This document shows positions 24,418 through 32,953 of a DNA stretch of 64,000 nucleotides, piece after piece. Origin of the DNA: JABDIY01 sp963751955 (GTDB taxonomy: Bacteria > Actinomycetota > Acidimicrobiia > Acidimicrobiales > SZUA-35); the NCBI GenBank assembly GCA_963751955.1, contig CAVVWM010000012.1, positions 1 through 64,000 on the forward strand. Direction: 5' to 3'. The position numbers and the translations under genes are program-made. Below the pieces are notes generated by a model. That model saw only the letters and a list, made by a program, of their open reading frames with translations, was not told the DNA's origin and did no database searches. Position 1 is the first letter of the stretch, and every line of letters starts with the position of its first letter.

Positions 24418-26871
24418 GTGAAGACCCAAGCACAGGTAGTTGTCATCGGCGGAGGCGTGGTGGGGGCGTCGGTGCTCTACCACCTCACCAAGGCGGGTTG
24501 GACCGACGTGGTGATGGTGGAGCGGAGGGAACTCACCCACGGCTCCACCTGGCATTCCGCCGGTGGCATGCACACTCTCAACGGCGACCCAAACGTTGCC
24601 GCACTTCAGAAATACACCGTTGAGCTCTATCGGGAGATCGAAGAGATCTCCGGCCAGAACTGCGGGGTTCACCTCACCGGCGGGCTCGTGCTCGCCGATT
24701 CCGAAGAACGAATGGATTTCCTGCGCATGGCCAACGCCCGTGCCCGCTATCTGAACATGGAATCCCATCTGCTCTCGGCCGCAGAGGCTCACGAGATGGT
24801 CCCGTTTCTCGAACCGAAGTATTTCGTGGGGGCGATGTACGACGCGCATGAGGGTCACGTCGACCCCTCCGGGGTCACCTACGCCTACGCCAAGGCCGCT
24901 CAGTTGGCTGGAGCCGAGGTGTACAAGAACACGTGGGCTCACGCCATCACACCCGTCGTCGATGGCGGATGGGACATCCACGTTCACGACACCCAGAACG
25001 ACCAAGACCTCGGCTCGATTCGCTGTGAACACTTTGTCAACGCCGGCGGCCTGTGGGCCCGCGAGGTTGGCCGGATGACCGGCATCGAATTGCCGATTCT
25101 CGCGATGGAACACATGTACCTGCTCACCGAGGCCGTACCCGAGCTGGCCCAATGGCGTGAAACCAGCAGCCTCCCGGGCTTTCACGTGATGGACCTCGGT
25201 GGCGAGATCTACATGCGGGAGGAGGGCGACGGGCTGCTCCTGGGAACCTATGAACCAAACGGGGTTCCTTGGTCACCCCACACAACACCCTGGGATTTTG
25301 GCGCCCAGTTGCTGACGCCAGATCTGGACCGCATCGCTAAGAACCTCGAGGTCGGCTTTCAACACTTCCCGATCTTCAATGAAATCGGGATCAAACAGAC
25401 AATCAATGGTCCTTTCACCTTCGCCCCCGACGGCAACCCGCTGATGGGGCCGGTTCATCGCCAACCCGGCCACTGGTTGGCGTGCGGAGTGATGGCCGGG
25501 CTCAGCCAGGGCGGTGGAGTTGGGTTGGCAATGGCCAACTGGATGACCGACGGTGATCCGGGCTTCGACGTGTGGGCCATGGACAATGCTCGGTTCGGCG
25601 ATTGGGCCAGCCCTCGCTACACCAGCGCCAAAGTGGTCGAGAACTACGGCCGACGCTTCCGGATTGCCTTCCCCAACGAGGAACTACCTGCTGCTCGCAA
25701 TCACCAGACCACACCGGTCCATGGTCGGATGGCAGTCCGCAACGCCGTGTTCGGCGCTGCCTACGGAATGGAATATCCATTGTGGTTCCAATCCGAGGGT
25801 CTGGAACCAGAAGAAGAGGTGACATTCCATCGGTCCAACGCCTTTGATCGGGTTGCTGAGGAGGTGGCAGCTGTCCGCACCGGGGTAGGCATGCTCGACA
25901 CCACCGTGTACGCCAAGTACGAGGCGGAAGGGCCTGGCGCCAGGGGCTGGCTGGAGTCGTTGCTCCCCAACCGAATGCCCAAGGTTGGCCGGATGGTGCT
26001 GACCCCGATGCTGAATGAGCTCGGAAGACTCATCGGCGACTTCACCGTTGCCGCGCTGCCAGGTGATCGGTTCATGATCTTCGGCTCGGGGGTGGCCGAG
26101 CGCTATCACGAACGCTGGTTCCACGCCCATCTTCCCGCCGACCGTTCGGTCTCATTTCGCACCTGCGGGTACGAGCTCACCGGTTTGTCGCTGGCCGGAC
26201 CGAAAGCGCAAGAGCTTCTACAGCAACTGGTCGATTTCGACCTCAACGATTTCGGGTTTCGGGACTTCACCGAAACCTGGGTCGGTTCGGTTCCCGTGAT
26301 GCTCGGTCGGCTCACCTTCACCGGCGACCTTGGTTATGAGATCTGGTGCGCCGCCAGTTACCAACAGCAGCTGTTCGACACCCTCACCGAGCACGGCGAA
26401 CAATTCGATCTGAAGCTGTTCGGTATCCGAGCCCTCGATTCGATGCGCCTTGAAAAGGGCTGGGGTTCGTGGGCTACCGAGTACCGCCCGATCTACAACC
26501 CCTACGAGGCGAATATGGACTGGATGGTGAAGCTCGACAAGGATTTCATCGGTCGAGAAGCGGCCTCGGCGATTGCGGAGGCTGGACCTAGCCGAAAGCT
26601 CGTTCTCTTCTCGATCGAGGTCGGTTCTGGCGACGGCGTTGCTGACTGCATCGGAGATGAACCGATCTGGCACAACGGTGCGGTGGTCGGGTGGGTGACC
26701 TCGGGTGGGTACGCCCATCATTCCGGTCTCTCCTTGGCGTTGGGTTATGTCCCCATCGGAATTTCGGCGGAGCGGGATGGGTTCGAGATCGAAATTGTGG
26801 GTCAGCGGCGCCCGGCCGAGATTCTTCTGAAGGTTCCATTCGACCCATCAGGCGCCCGCATGCGGGCCTAG
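24418..26871 (+). CDS. Dimethylglycine dehydrogenase-like FAD/GcvT fusion
   Basis: An 817-residue fusion. Residues about 1-400 are an FAD-dependent DAO domain (VVVIGGGVVGASVLYHL), with HGSTWHSAGGMH holding His46, the position of the covalent flavin attachment in dimethylglycine and sarcosine dehydrogenases. The C-terminal half is the GcvT/folate-binding fold (RTGVGMLDTTVYAKYEAEGPGA, RALDSMRLEKGWGSWATEY). Such enzymes oxidatively demethylate dimethylglycine or sarcosine, passing the methyl group to tetrahydrofolate. The GTG at 24418 follows CACAGGAG. It sits 18 bases after the MttB gene and is probably co-transcribed with it. Confidence 0.87.
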   Translation: MKTQAQVVVIGGGVVGASVLYHLTKAGWTDVVMVERRELTHGSTWHSAGGMHTLNGDPNVAALQKYTVELYREIEEISGQNCGVHLTGGLVLADSEERMDFLRMANARARYLNMESHLLSAAEAHEMVPFLEPKYFVGAMYDAHEGHVDPSGVTYAYAKAAQLAGAEVYKNTWAHAITPVVDGGWDIHVHDTQNDQDLGSIRCEHFVNAGGLWAREVGRMTGIELPILAMEHMYLLTEAVPELAQWRETSSLPGFHVMDLGGEIYMREEGDGLLLGTYEPNGVPWSPHTTPWDFGAQLLTPDLDRIAKNLEVGFQHFPIFNEIGIKQTINGPFTFAPDGNPLMGPVHRQPGHWLACGVMAGLSQGGGVGLAMANWMTDGDPGFDVWAMDNARFGDWASPRYTSAKVVENYGRRFRIAFPNEELPAARNHQTTPVHGRMAVRNAVFGAAYGMEYPLWFQSEGLEPEEEVTFHRSNAFDRVAEEVAAVRTGVGMLDTTVYAKYEAEGPGARGWLESLLPNRMPKVGRMVLTPMLNELGRLIGDFTVAALPGDRFMIFGSGVAERYHERWFHAHLPADRSVSFRTCGYELTGLSLAGPKAQELLQQLVDFDLNDFGFRDFTETWVGSVPVMLGRLTFTGDLGYEIWCAASYQQQLFDTLTEHGEQFDLKLFGIRALDSMRLEKGWGSWATEYRPIYNPYEANMDWMVKLDKDFIGREAASAIAEAGPSRKLVLFSIEVGSGDGVADCIGDEPIWHNGAVVGWVTSGGYAHHSGLSLALGYVPIGISAERDGFEIEIVGQRRPAEILLKVPFDPSGARMRA

Positions 26872-27605
26872 TGATCAGAGCAGAGTGCGGAGGCGATCTC
26901 GCTGATCGATCGAACCCAGAACTCAGCTGCGATGCCATCTTCGCCGGACGCCCGCACCTCGATGAATCGAATCCCTGCCGACTCGGCCGTACGTCGATCC
27001 TGCTCGCTGTCGCCCACAAACACCATCTGATCCGGATCTGTGTCGAGCTCTACCGCGAGTCTGAGCAGCACCTCAGGATTCGGTTTGACAACCTCGTCGT
27101 CGCCGCAAGCGAGAGCCGAAACAAACTCCCCGATCTCGAGTTCCAGAATCTCCGCCGTTGTGTTGGCTCGACCATCTGAGGTCGCAACCGCCACTTTCAC
27201 TCCCTGAGCAACCAGCGCTGCCATGGCACCGGCAACATCACCCATGGGGCTGAGCGCACCCATGTCCGCGGCAGCGATGCCGCGGGCCAGTGCATCGCTT
27301 CGTGAATCAATCGGCCAGCCCGCTCGTTCAAGGACCTCCTCTGCCCGGAGCATGATTTCAGCAGGCGTGGAAACGGCAGCAGCTCCATTTGGGACAAGTC
27401 GGTCACCGTCCACTCCTAGGGCCTGTTCGAATTCTGCCAAGAGCCGTGTGTCGCCATCGGCAACGTTGGTGAAAGCGCTTCGGAAGAACGGTGCCCACCG
27501 GGCGTTCAGATCTGTCAGGGTTCCGTCCTTGTCGAAAACGATTGCCGACACATTCACAAGCCAGTCAGGGCAGGGCAACAACCTGCCCATCGATTCGATC
27601 GTCAT
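26868..27605 (-). CDS. HAD family hydrolase
   Basis: A 245-residue haloacid dehalogenase-superfamily phosphatase. Motif I is VFDKDGTLTD with the nucleophile and acid Asp, motif II the Thr/Ser in VAVATSDGRAN, motif III a Lys in VVKPNPEV, and motif IV VFVGDSEQD. The cap between motifs I and II is helical, the Gph/PGP type. The substrate is unknown. The frame extends to a GTG at 27638; the ATG at 27605 is preferred for length, though no strong ribosome site marks it. It converges with and overlaps the dehydrogenase gene by four bases. Confidence 0.85.
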   Translation of the reverse strand: MTIESMGRLLPCPDWLVNVSAIVFDKDGTLTDLNARWAPFFRSAFTNVADGDTRLLAEFEQALGVDGDRLVPNGAAAVSTPAEIMLRAEEVLERAGWPIDSRSDALARGIAAADMGALSPMGDVAGAMAALVAQGVKVAVATSDGRANTTAEILELEIGEFVSALACGDDEVVKPNPEVLLRLAVELDTDPDQMVFVGDSEQDRRTAESAGIRFIEVRASGEDGIAAEFWVRSISEIASALCSDH

Positions 27606-27707
27606 GCGGGGGAAGCTAGCAGCGGAGTACTTCCCCACCCGCTTTCACGTGTTCTTTACCCCCGGCGGGCTTTACTTGGAGCCAGCCGAGGAGCAAGAGA
27701 GATCAAA

Positions 27708-28448
27708 GTGCAAGAGGATACCGACGCCCAACCAGCGACAGCGAAGGTGGCGGTGCTCAAACATCGGCGGGCCAGCCGCTGGATGCACTGGATCAACTTT
27801 CCACTCCTAACGATCATGATCTACAGCGGACTCCGCATCTATTGGGCCGACGTACGTGATCCAGTTGGATTCGGCGTAGGGCTGGTGGGATGGCACTGGT
27901 TCAACTTCCTGCCCGACTACCTGAACGAGAACCTGAACATTGAGCGCAAGCTGGCAAAGGGCATGGCGTTCCACTTCACCTTTGGCTGGTTGTTCGTTCT
28001 CAACGGCGTCGCCTACGCGCTTTACACGTGGCGCAGCGGCGAGTGGCGCCATCTCCTTCCGGATCGGTATTCGGCTCGAGACTCAGTCCAGGTCCTCAAG
28101 CACGACCTGTTCATCCGGAACAAGCCGCTTCCGCCCCAAGGCCGTTACAACGGCGCCCAGAGATGGTCCTACACACTCATCATCGCCCTGGGCGGCGTGG
28201 CAACGCTCACGGGTCTTGCGATCTACAAGCCGACCCAACTCAATATCCTCACTTCTCTCTTCGGTGGCTACGAGTCGGCGCGAACGATCCACTTCACGGT
28301 GACGATCGTGTTCATCGCCTTCTTCTTTGTCCATCTGATGCAGGTGGCCAGAGCCGGTTGGCGAAACTTCATGAGCATGGTCACCGGCTACGAGGTCGTC
28401 GAACGCCGTGGGGTCAATGTGGAGGAAAAGGAGCTCACCGATGCGTGA
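27708..28448 (+). CDS. Cytochrome b domain membrane protein
   Basis: A 246-residue membrane protein of the cytochrome b561/formate-dehydrogenase-gamma type. HRRASRWMHWINFPLLTIMIYSG opens the first transmembrane helix with His residues suited to haem b; further helices run at FHFTFGWLFVLNGVAYALY, YTLIIALGGVATLTGLAI and IHFTVTIVFIAFFFVHLMQVA, each with a His. It would pass electrons between the quinone pool and a periplasmic partner. The partner is almost certainly the molybdoenzyme encoded immediately downstream, whose ATG overlaps this gene's end. GTG start. Confidence 0.85.
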   Translation: MQEDTDAQPATAKVAVLKHRRASRWMHWINFPLLTIMIYSGLRIYWADVRDPVGFGVGLVGWHWFNFLPDYLNENLNIERKLAKGMAFHFTFGWLFVLNGVAYALYTWRSGEWRHLLPDRYSARDSVQVLKHDLFIRNKPLPPQGRYNGAQRWSYTLIIALGGVATLTGLAIYKPTQLNILTSLFGGYESARTIHFTVTIVFIAFFFVHLMQVARAGWRNFMSMVTGYEVVERRGVNVEEKELTDA

Positions 28449-29247
28449 GGGAAAGCCAGAAACCGACATTGAGAGGGCACGACGGTATGCAGCCCTGGAG
28501 GCCGAGGCCCCTGTGCTCGATGCTGCCGCCTATCGCACTCAAAGTCGGCGAGCCATCCTCACCGGTGGGATTGCAGCCCTCGCAGCTGCCGGATCCTACC
28601 GCTGGCTGCTCAACCGGCCAGACGACAACCGGGCCAACAGCGTGCTGCGCAGGGGCCACGAATTCAACGAAGCCCTGTGGCGGCGGTTGAGTCGCGATGG
28701 TGCGATGGCGCCAACATTCGATCCGAGCACATCATCTGAGCTTCGTGTGAACGGCAGGCATGGAATCAGAGAAGAGGTCGATCTCGACACGTGGGAAATG
28801 ACGGTGGAGGGCCCCGATGGAGCCCTTCTCGGGACTCACGTGCTCTCCGATATCACCGCATTGCCGAAGGTTGAAATGACCGTGGAGCACAAATGCGTGG
28901 AGGGCTGGAGTCACGTTGTCACATGGGGTGGAGCCCGGTTCAGCGCGTTCGCTGCTCCCTATATGGATCAACTCGGCGAACTTCCCCGGTTCGTCAGTCT
29001 CGAGACACCAAATGGGGATTACTACGTGGGCATGGACATCGAATCGATGTTGCACTCCCAGACGATGCTCACCTACGAGCTCCAGGGCGAACCGCTCAGC
29101 TCGCTTCACGGCGCTCCATTACGGCTCACCACTCCCAACAAATACGGCATCAAACAGCTCAAACGCATCGGCCGGATCCAGTTCACCAACGAACAACCCG
29201 ACGACTACTGGGGCGAACGCGGCTACGACTGGTACGCGCAGCTGTAG
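28441..29247 (+). CDS. Molybdopterin-dependent oxidoreductase (sulfite oxidase fold)
   Basis: A 268-residue protein of the sulfite-oxidase/MsrP (YedY) fold. A twin-arginine-like segment, SRRAILTGGIAALAAAG, around residues 35-50 suggests Tat export or membrane anchoring. The molybdenum ligand is the Cys in VEHKCVEGWSHVVTWGG; RFVSLETPNGDYYVGMDIES and NKYGIKQLKRIGRI are fold-typical cofactor contacts. Length is close to YedY. The ATG at 28441, with GGAGG and AGGAG upstream, is preferred over an earlier start. Coupled to the cytochrome b gene, it probably forms a two-subunit respiratory reductase or oxidase. Substrate not determinable. Confidence 0.83.
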   Translation: MREGKPETDIERARRYAALEAEAPVLDAAAYRTQSRRAILTGGIAALAAAGSYRWLLNRPDDNRANSVLRRGHEFNEALWRRLSRDGAMAPTFDPSTSSELRVNGRHGIREEVDLDTWEMTVEGPDGALLGTHVLSDITALPKVEMTVEHKCVEGWSHVVTWGGARFSAFAAPYMDQLGELPRFVSLETPNGDYYVGMDIESMLHSQTMLTYELQGEPLSSLHGAPLRLTTPNKYGIKQLKRIGRIQFTNEQPDDYWGERGYDWYAQL

Positions 29248-29274
29248 TCGCCTGGCGGCCTCGTCACCTACGAC

Positions 29275-29323
29275 CTCACTCGCTGGCGCTCGCTTTCGTG
29301 GTCCTCCGAGACTCAACTCGCAC
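29275..29323 (-). repeat. Dispersed repeat copy A
   Basis: A 49-base stretch in the gap before the second HNH gene. Its reverse complement matches 32802-32850 with only a few substitutions and two one-base gaps. The pair is therefore inverted, flanking the HNH, bicupin and AhpD-like genes. A shorter shared block (GGCCGCCAGGC) lies near 29252 and again near 32907, suggesting the element extends with a variable spacer. Confidence 0.65.
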
Positions 29324-29370
29324 CTCGAGTCGGGTCCATCTTTGTCACACCCCTCGGGGAGAATAGTGGT

Positions 29371-30727
29371 ATGGAGTTGTTGGGTTGGGTTGGTTCGTCA
29401 GACCGGTTGAGGGATGAGCAGGCGGTGTTGGCCGAGGTCGGCCGCCGTTGTCTCGAGCTCGCCGATCTTGATCTTGGTTCGTTGTCTCGGGCCGAGTTCG
29501 CGGAGCGGGTTGTTGGCCTGGCTGTGGATTCTGAACTGGTCACCGCTGTGGCTGGCCGGTTCATGGAACTGGGCGAGGACACCTCAGCCAGCCTGGTGTT
29601 GGGTGAGTCATCAATGATCCGCCTCGTCAACGCTCAGGGGCATCTGTCGTGGCGTCGCAGCAAAGAGATGAGCCGGGCCGGGACCACGGTCCACACGTTC
29701 CCTCATTTCCATTCTGTGTTGATGGCCGGCAAGATCACGTTGGGGCACATCGATTTGATGTGGCGTCAGTGGAAACGATCCGACACCCGCCAGCTCAGGG
29801 CAGCGGAGAAGAGCCTGGCCGCCCTGGCGGTGTTGTGCACCCCTGAAGAGTTCGCTTCCGCTTTGGCGATGTGGCAAGCGGCCGCGGATGCGAACGAGCA
29901 CCTGGATGAATACTTGAAGCGGCACTCACGGCGTGGCGTTGGTTTCCAGTACGACCTGTTCGGCACCGCCTACCTCGATGGAACCCTCACCCCCACCGAC
30001 GGTGAACATGTCGAAGCAACCGTCGAAGCCCGAGCCCGCCAGCTACGGGACAAGAACCCCGAACTCACCGTGCGTCAAGCCCGCCACGACGCACTGGTCG
30101 ACCTGATCCTCAACCCCGACGGCCACGATAGGCCCCGCCCCGTCATCGAATACATCGCACCAGACACCTCCAACGAGCAGTGCCGATGCGATAACGACCA
30201 CTCCGCCGACCGCACCGATCAGGGTTCTGGGTTGTGGAACGAGCACACCCAGGCACGGCTCCGATACCAACACCGCTCCTCAGCCCGGGCACTCGCAGCC
30301 ATCCCCGCATTTCGGGATCTCGGGTTCGCCGGGATCAACTACCCCCGCACCGGAAGAGGAACCCCCATCCCCCCAGCCATCCTCAACGCCATCAAGCCAA
30401 GAGCGCGGGTCACGGTCAACCCGATCAACCCCGACGGCACCCTCATCAACGACAAGGCTGCCGGCCGGCACTTCACCATCCGCCAGAAACGAATGATCCG
30501 GCTCCGCGACAACCACTGTCACCACCCCGGCTGCCGCCGCCCGGCACGGTATTGCCAGTACGACCACATCACCCCGTACACCGACAACGGCCCAACCCTG
30601 ATAGCAAACGCGGCAGCTGCTCTGCCCATTCCACCACCGCTGGAAACACCGACACAACCCAAAACCCACCCAACACCACAACAACCGGCTCATCGACTCG
30701 CCCCTCTACCCCCAGCAACCCCCCTAG
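29371..30727 (+). CDS. DUF222/HNH endonuclease-like protein (frameshifted)
   Basis: A paralogue of the gene at 10189, about 451 residues when repaired. The DUF222 region shows HTFPHFHSVLMAGKITLGHIDL and LCTPEEFASALAMWQAAAD. The HNH domain starts RDNHCHHPGCRRP and CQYDHITPYTDNGPTL. At about 30611 the frame slips: removing one C restores NGQLLCPFHHRWKHRHN and a stop at 30725-30727. As sequenced, the frame instead runs on to 30885 as a low-complexity Pro/Thr tail and loses the second Cys/His group, so the nuclease would be inactive. The 3' end is strongly A/C-rich, as is common in this family. Confidence 0.78.
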
Positions 30728-30927
30728 AACCACAGCGCACACACCACAGAACAACAGAGGTTGGTAACGACCCCGGCCAACCCCCGGGGTCAACAACCCG
30801 CGTTAATCTCACTCCTCGATTGAGCCTCCCCAAGCCCGGAATCCAGGTCCCGTCCCCGAGACGAGGTTCGCCCGAAGCCCTCTGAGATCACGACTCTTGT
30901 CGGAACCGATCGTTGTTTCCGCCGACG

Positions 30928-31965
30928 CTAGAGCTGGACTTCAAGCATCTGGAAGTCGGATCTGGTGTGGGCCAGCCCGTACTGGTCGTCGGGGCCGAAA
31001 GTGATGGCATCGCGGGGACCAATCTCGAACTCATCGCCGTTGCGGCTGAGCGTGGCCGAGCCTTCCCGAACGAACCAGAAGAGGAACTCTCCGTCGTTGC
31101 CGAACGACAGAGGGTCTGGATTCTCTTCGGCATGGACGATTCCGACGGTCGCAAGCCCGCCGGTGGCGGTATCGATCTCGAAGTCGGTGAAGGCGAAACC
31201 CGGCAGCCGCCATGGCAAGCGCTCCTCCGCAGCGGCGCGGTGCCACACGAATTGTTGGCCCCCGAAATCGCGGTTGTGGTCGATCACCGCGGTCGGAAGG
31301 TCCATCCGGTTGTCACCAAGGGTGTCGTGCACGGCAGGACAACCGATCTCCAAAACCTCGAAGGCGTCGGACGTTGCGAGCACTCGATGGCGAATGTGGG
31401 GTGGTTGGAGCACGCAGTCTCCGGCCTCGAATCGAAACGGTGGGCCCTGATCCTCGTACACCAGGTCGGCCCAGCCGGCATGGCAAAATATCATCTGAAA
31501 CCGGATGTGGTGATGGTGGACGTAGTCCGGAACGGGTCCTCCCTCGGGTATTCGGATGTGGCTGGCGATGAATCGACCGCCCTGTCGTTCGGGTATGAGA
31601 TCCCGGTACCCCATTCCCGCTCGGCCGGTTCCGAAGTCGGCGTCGGCGAACCGGCTCAGCACGAAGGTCGGTTTGTTGGGCGGCAACTCCAGCGGCGGAT
31701 CGGACAACACGTACTCGACGATCGTCCCGTTGGGACCAGTGATCACCGGATCCGCCGGCAGCGTTTCGACGGCCAACCTGAGAGACGATGGACCTTTGGG
31801 TGCCGCGCGATCGAGTCGTATGGAAAGACCATGACCCTCAAGAACAGCGATTGAGGGATCATCGGCCGGCCGGATCAGCTCCATCCGGAAATCGGTAGTG
31901 GCAAGGAACCAGTCGATGGTCGTTTGAAGCTCGTCGCAGGGAAGAACCACCTGGGATGACTGCAT
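30928..31965 (-). CDS. Bicupin protein with VOC-like N-terminus
   Basis: A 345-residue protein. Residues 1-95 resemble a glyoxalase/VOC-like module (CDELQTTIDWFLATTDFRME, then GTIVEYVLSD). Two cupin domains follow: the first with DYVHHHHIRFQMIFCHAGWADLVYED and LQPPHIRHRVLAT, metal His clusters well conserved; the second with ATVGIVHAEENPDPLSFGND and GPDDQYGLAH, weaker in His. Bicupins of this kind include dioxygenases and uncharacterised proteins. No neighbouring gene clarifies the substrate. The minus-strand ATG at 31965 has no overlapping neighbour. Confidence 0.75.
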   Translation of the reverse strand: MQSSQVVLPCDELQTTIDWFLATTDFRMELIRPADDPSIAVLEGHGLSIRLDRAAPKGPSSLRLAVETLPADPVITGPNGTIVEYVLSDPPLELPPNKPTFVLSRFADADFGTGRAGMGYRDLIPERQGGRFIASHIRIPEGGPVPDYVHHHHIRFQMIFCHAGWADLVYEDQGPPFRFEAGDCVLQPPHIRHRVLATSDAFEVLEIGCPAVHDTLGDNRMDLPTAVIDHNRDFGGQQFVWHRAAAEERLPWRLPGFAFTDFEIDTATGGLATVGIVHAEENPDPLSFGNDGEFLFWFVREGSATLSRNGDEFEIGPRDAITFGPDDQYGLAHTRSDFQMLEVQL

Positions 31966-32038
31966 TGGCCCACCATAACCACACCATTGGGTCAGCCGTC
32001 AGCTTGGAGACCGACGCGGTCCCGGCCATCATTTAGTC

Positions 32039-32608
32039 ATGGCCGACCACCCCATCTCCCGCTTTCCCGTGCCCGAACTCAGCGACATGCCCGACGACAT
32101 TCGCGAGCTGATCGATTCAGTTCAGGAGAAGTCCGGCTTCGTGCCGAACGTATTCCTGGCGCTTGCCAATCGGCCAGATGAGTTCCGGGCATTCTTCGCA
32201 ATGCACGATGCCCTGATGGACAAGAGCGAAGGGCTCAGCAAGGCCGAACGTGAGATGATCGTGGTTGCAACCAGCGCCACAAATCAGTGTTTGTATTGTG
32301 TTGTCGCCCATGGGGCGATTCTCCGAATTCGTGCCAAGAATCCGCTGATCGCAGATCAACTGGCCAACAATCCGTGGAAGGCCGACCTGAGCGAACGAGA
32401 ACGAGCAATGATCGACTTCTCGCTGCGGGTGGCCGGCGATTCGGCCACGATCTCCAACGCCGACCTTGACGATATGAAGGCCAAGGGCTTCAGCACCGAC
32501 GAGGTCTGGGATATTGGTGCCATCGCAGCGTTCTTCGCCATGTCGAACCGCTTGGCCAACCTCACATCAATGCGCCCCAACGACGAGTTCTACTCCATGG
32601 CGCGATAG
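32039..32608 (+). CDS. AhpD-like/carboxymuconolactone decarboxylase family protein
   Basis: A 189-residue peroxidase-related AhpD-like protein. The redox centre is TNQCLYCVVAHGA, a Cys-x-x-Cys followed by a His three residues later, preceded by the family's LSKAEREMIVVATSA helix. SERERAMIDFSLRVA and WDIGAIAAFFAMSNRLAN complete the all-helical fold. Homologues act as alkylhydroperoxidases or thiol-dependent reductases. It stands alone between a divergent bicupin gene and a non-coding stretch. Confidence 0.87.
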   Translation: MADHPISRFPVPELSDMPDDIRELIDSVQEKSGFVPNVFLALANRPDEFRAFFAMHDALMDKSEGLSKAEREMIVVATSATNQCLYCVVAHGAILRIRAKNPLIADQLANNPWKADLSERERAMIDFSLRVAGDSATISNADLDDMKAKGFSTDEVWDIGAIAAFFAMSNRLANLTSMRPNDEFYSMAR

Positions 32609-32953
32609 AAGGTTTCTCTGCGGCACCCAGGCTCTTGGGTAAACCGATTGCGCCTCATCAAGCAGGACCTGTGCTTGTCGCCTCCGGCGGCCGTTCTTGG
32701 CCACGGAGGCCGAGCCTCCGGGCGCTCCAATAGCCGCTCGGTTTCCCTCACTGTTTCACGCAGCAACGCCCTCATCCCTCCGGGAGGAGCTACGTGCGCC
32801 GGTGCGAGACGAGTTTCGGAGGGACCACGAAGCGAGCGTCAGCGAGTGAGAACGTGGGCCCGGAGGAACGAGCGACGACAACGGAACCTCAAGCAACTCC
32901 AAAGGCCGCCAGGCCGACGAGTTGCCAGGGACGGGCACGCTGCAGGCGGAATA
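32609..32953. other. Non-coding stretch with inverted and dispersed repeats
   Basis: No convincing gene in these 345 bases. They hold a 7-base-arm hairpin (CGGAGGC around CGA) at 32704-32720, the dispersed repeat copy at 32802-32850, and a GC-rich remainder of low protein-like quality. Both flanking genes end here (convergent), so transcription terminators are expected, but no stem with a T-run is obvious. Confidence 0.55.
32802..32850 (+). repeat. Dispersed repeat copy B
   Basis: The inverted partner of 29275-29323. It contains the string AAGCGAGCGTCAGCGAGTGA. About 45-50 bases are clearly shared. Too short for an insertion sequence; more like a REP or MITE-type element. Confidence 0.65.
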
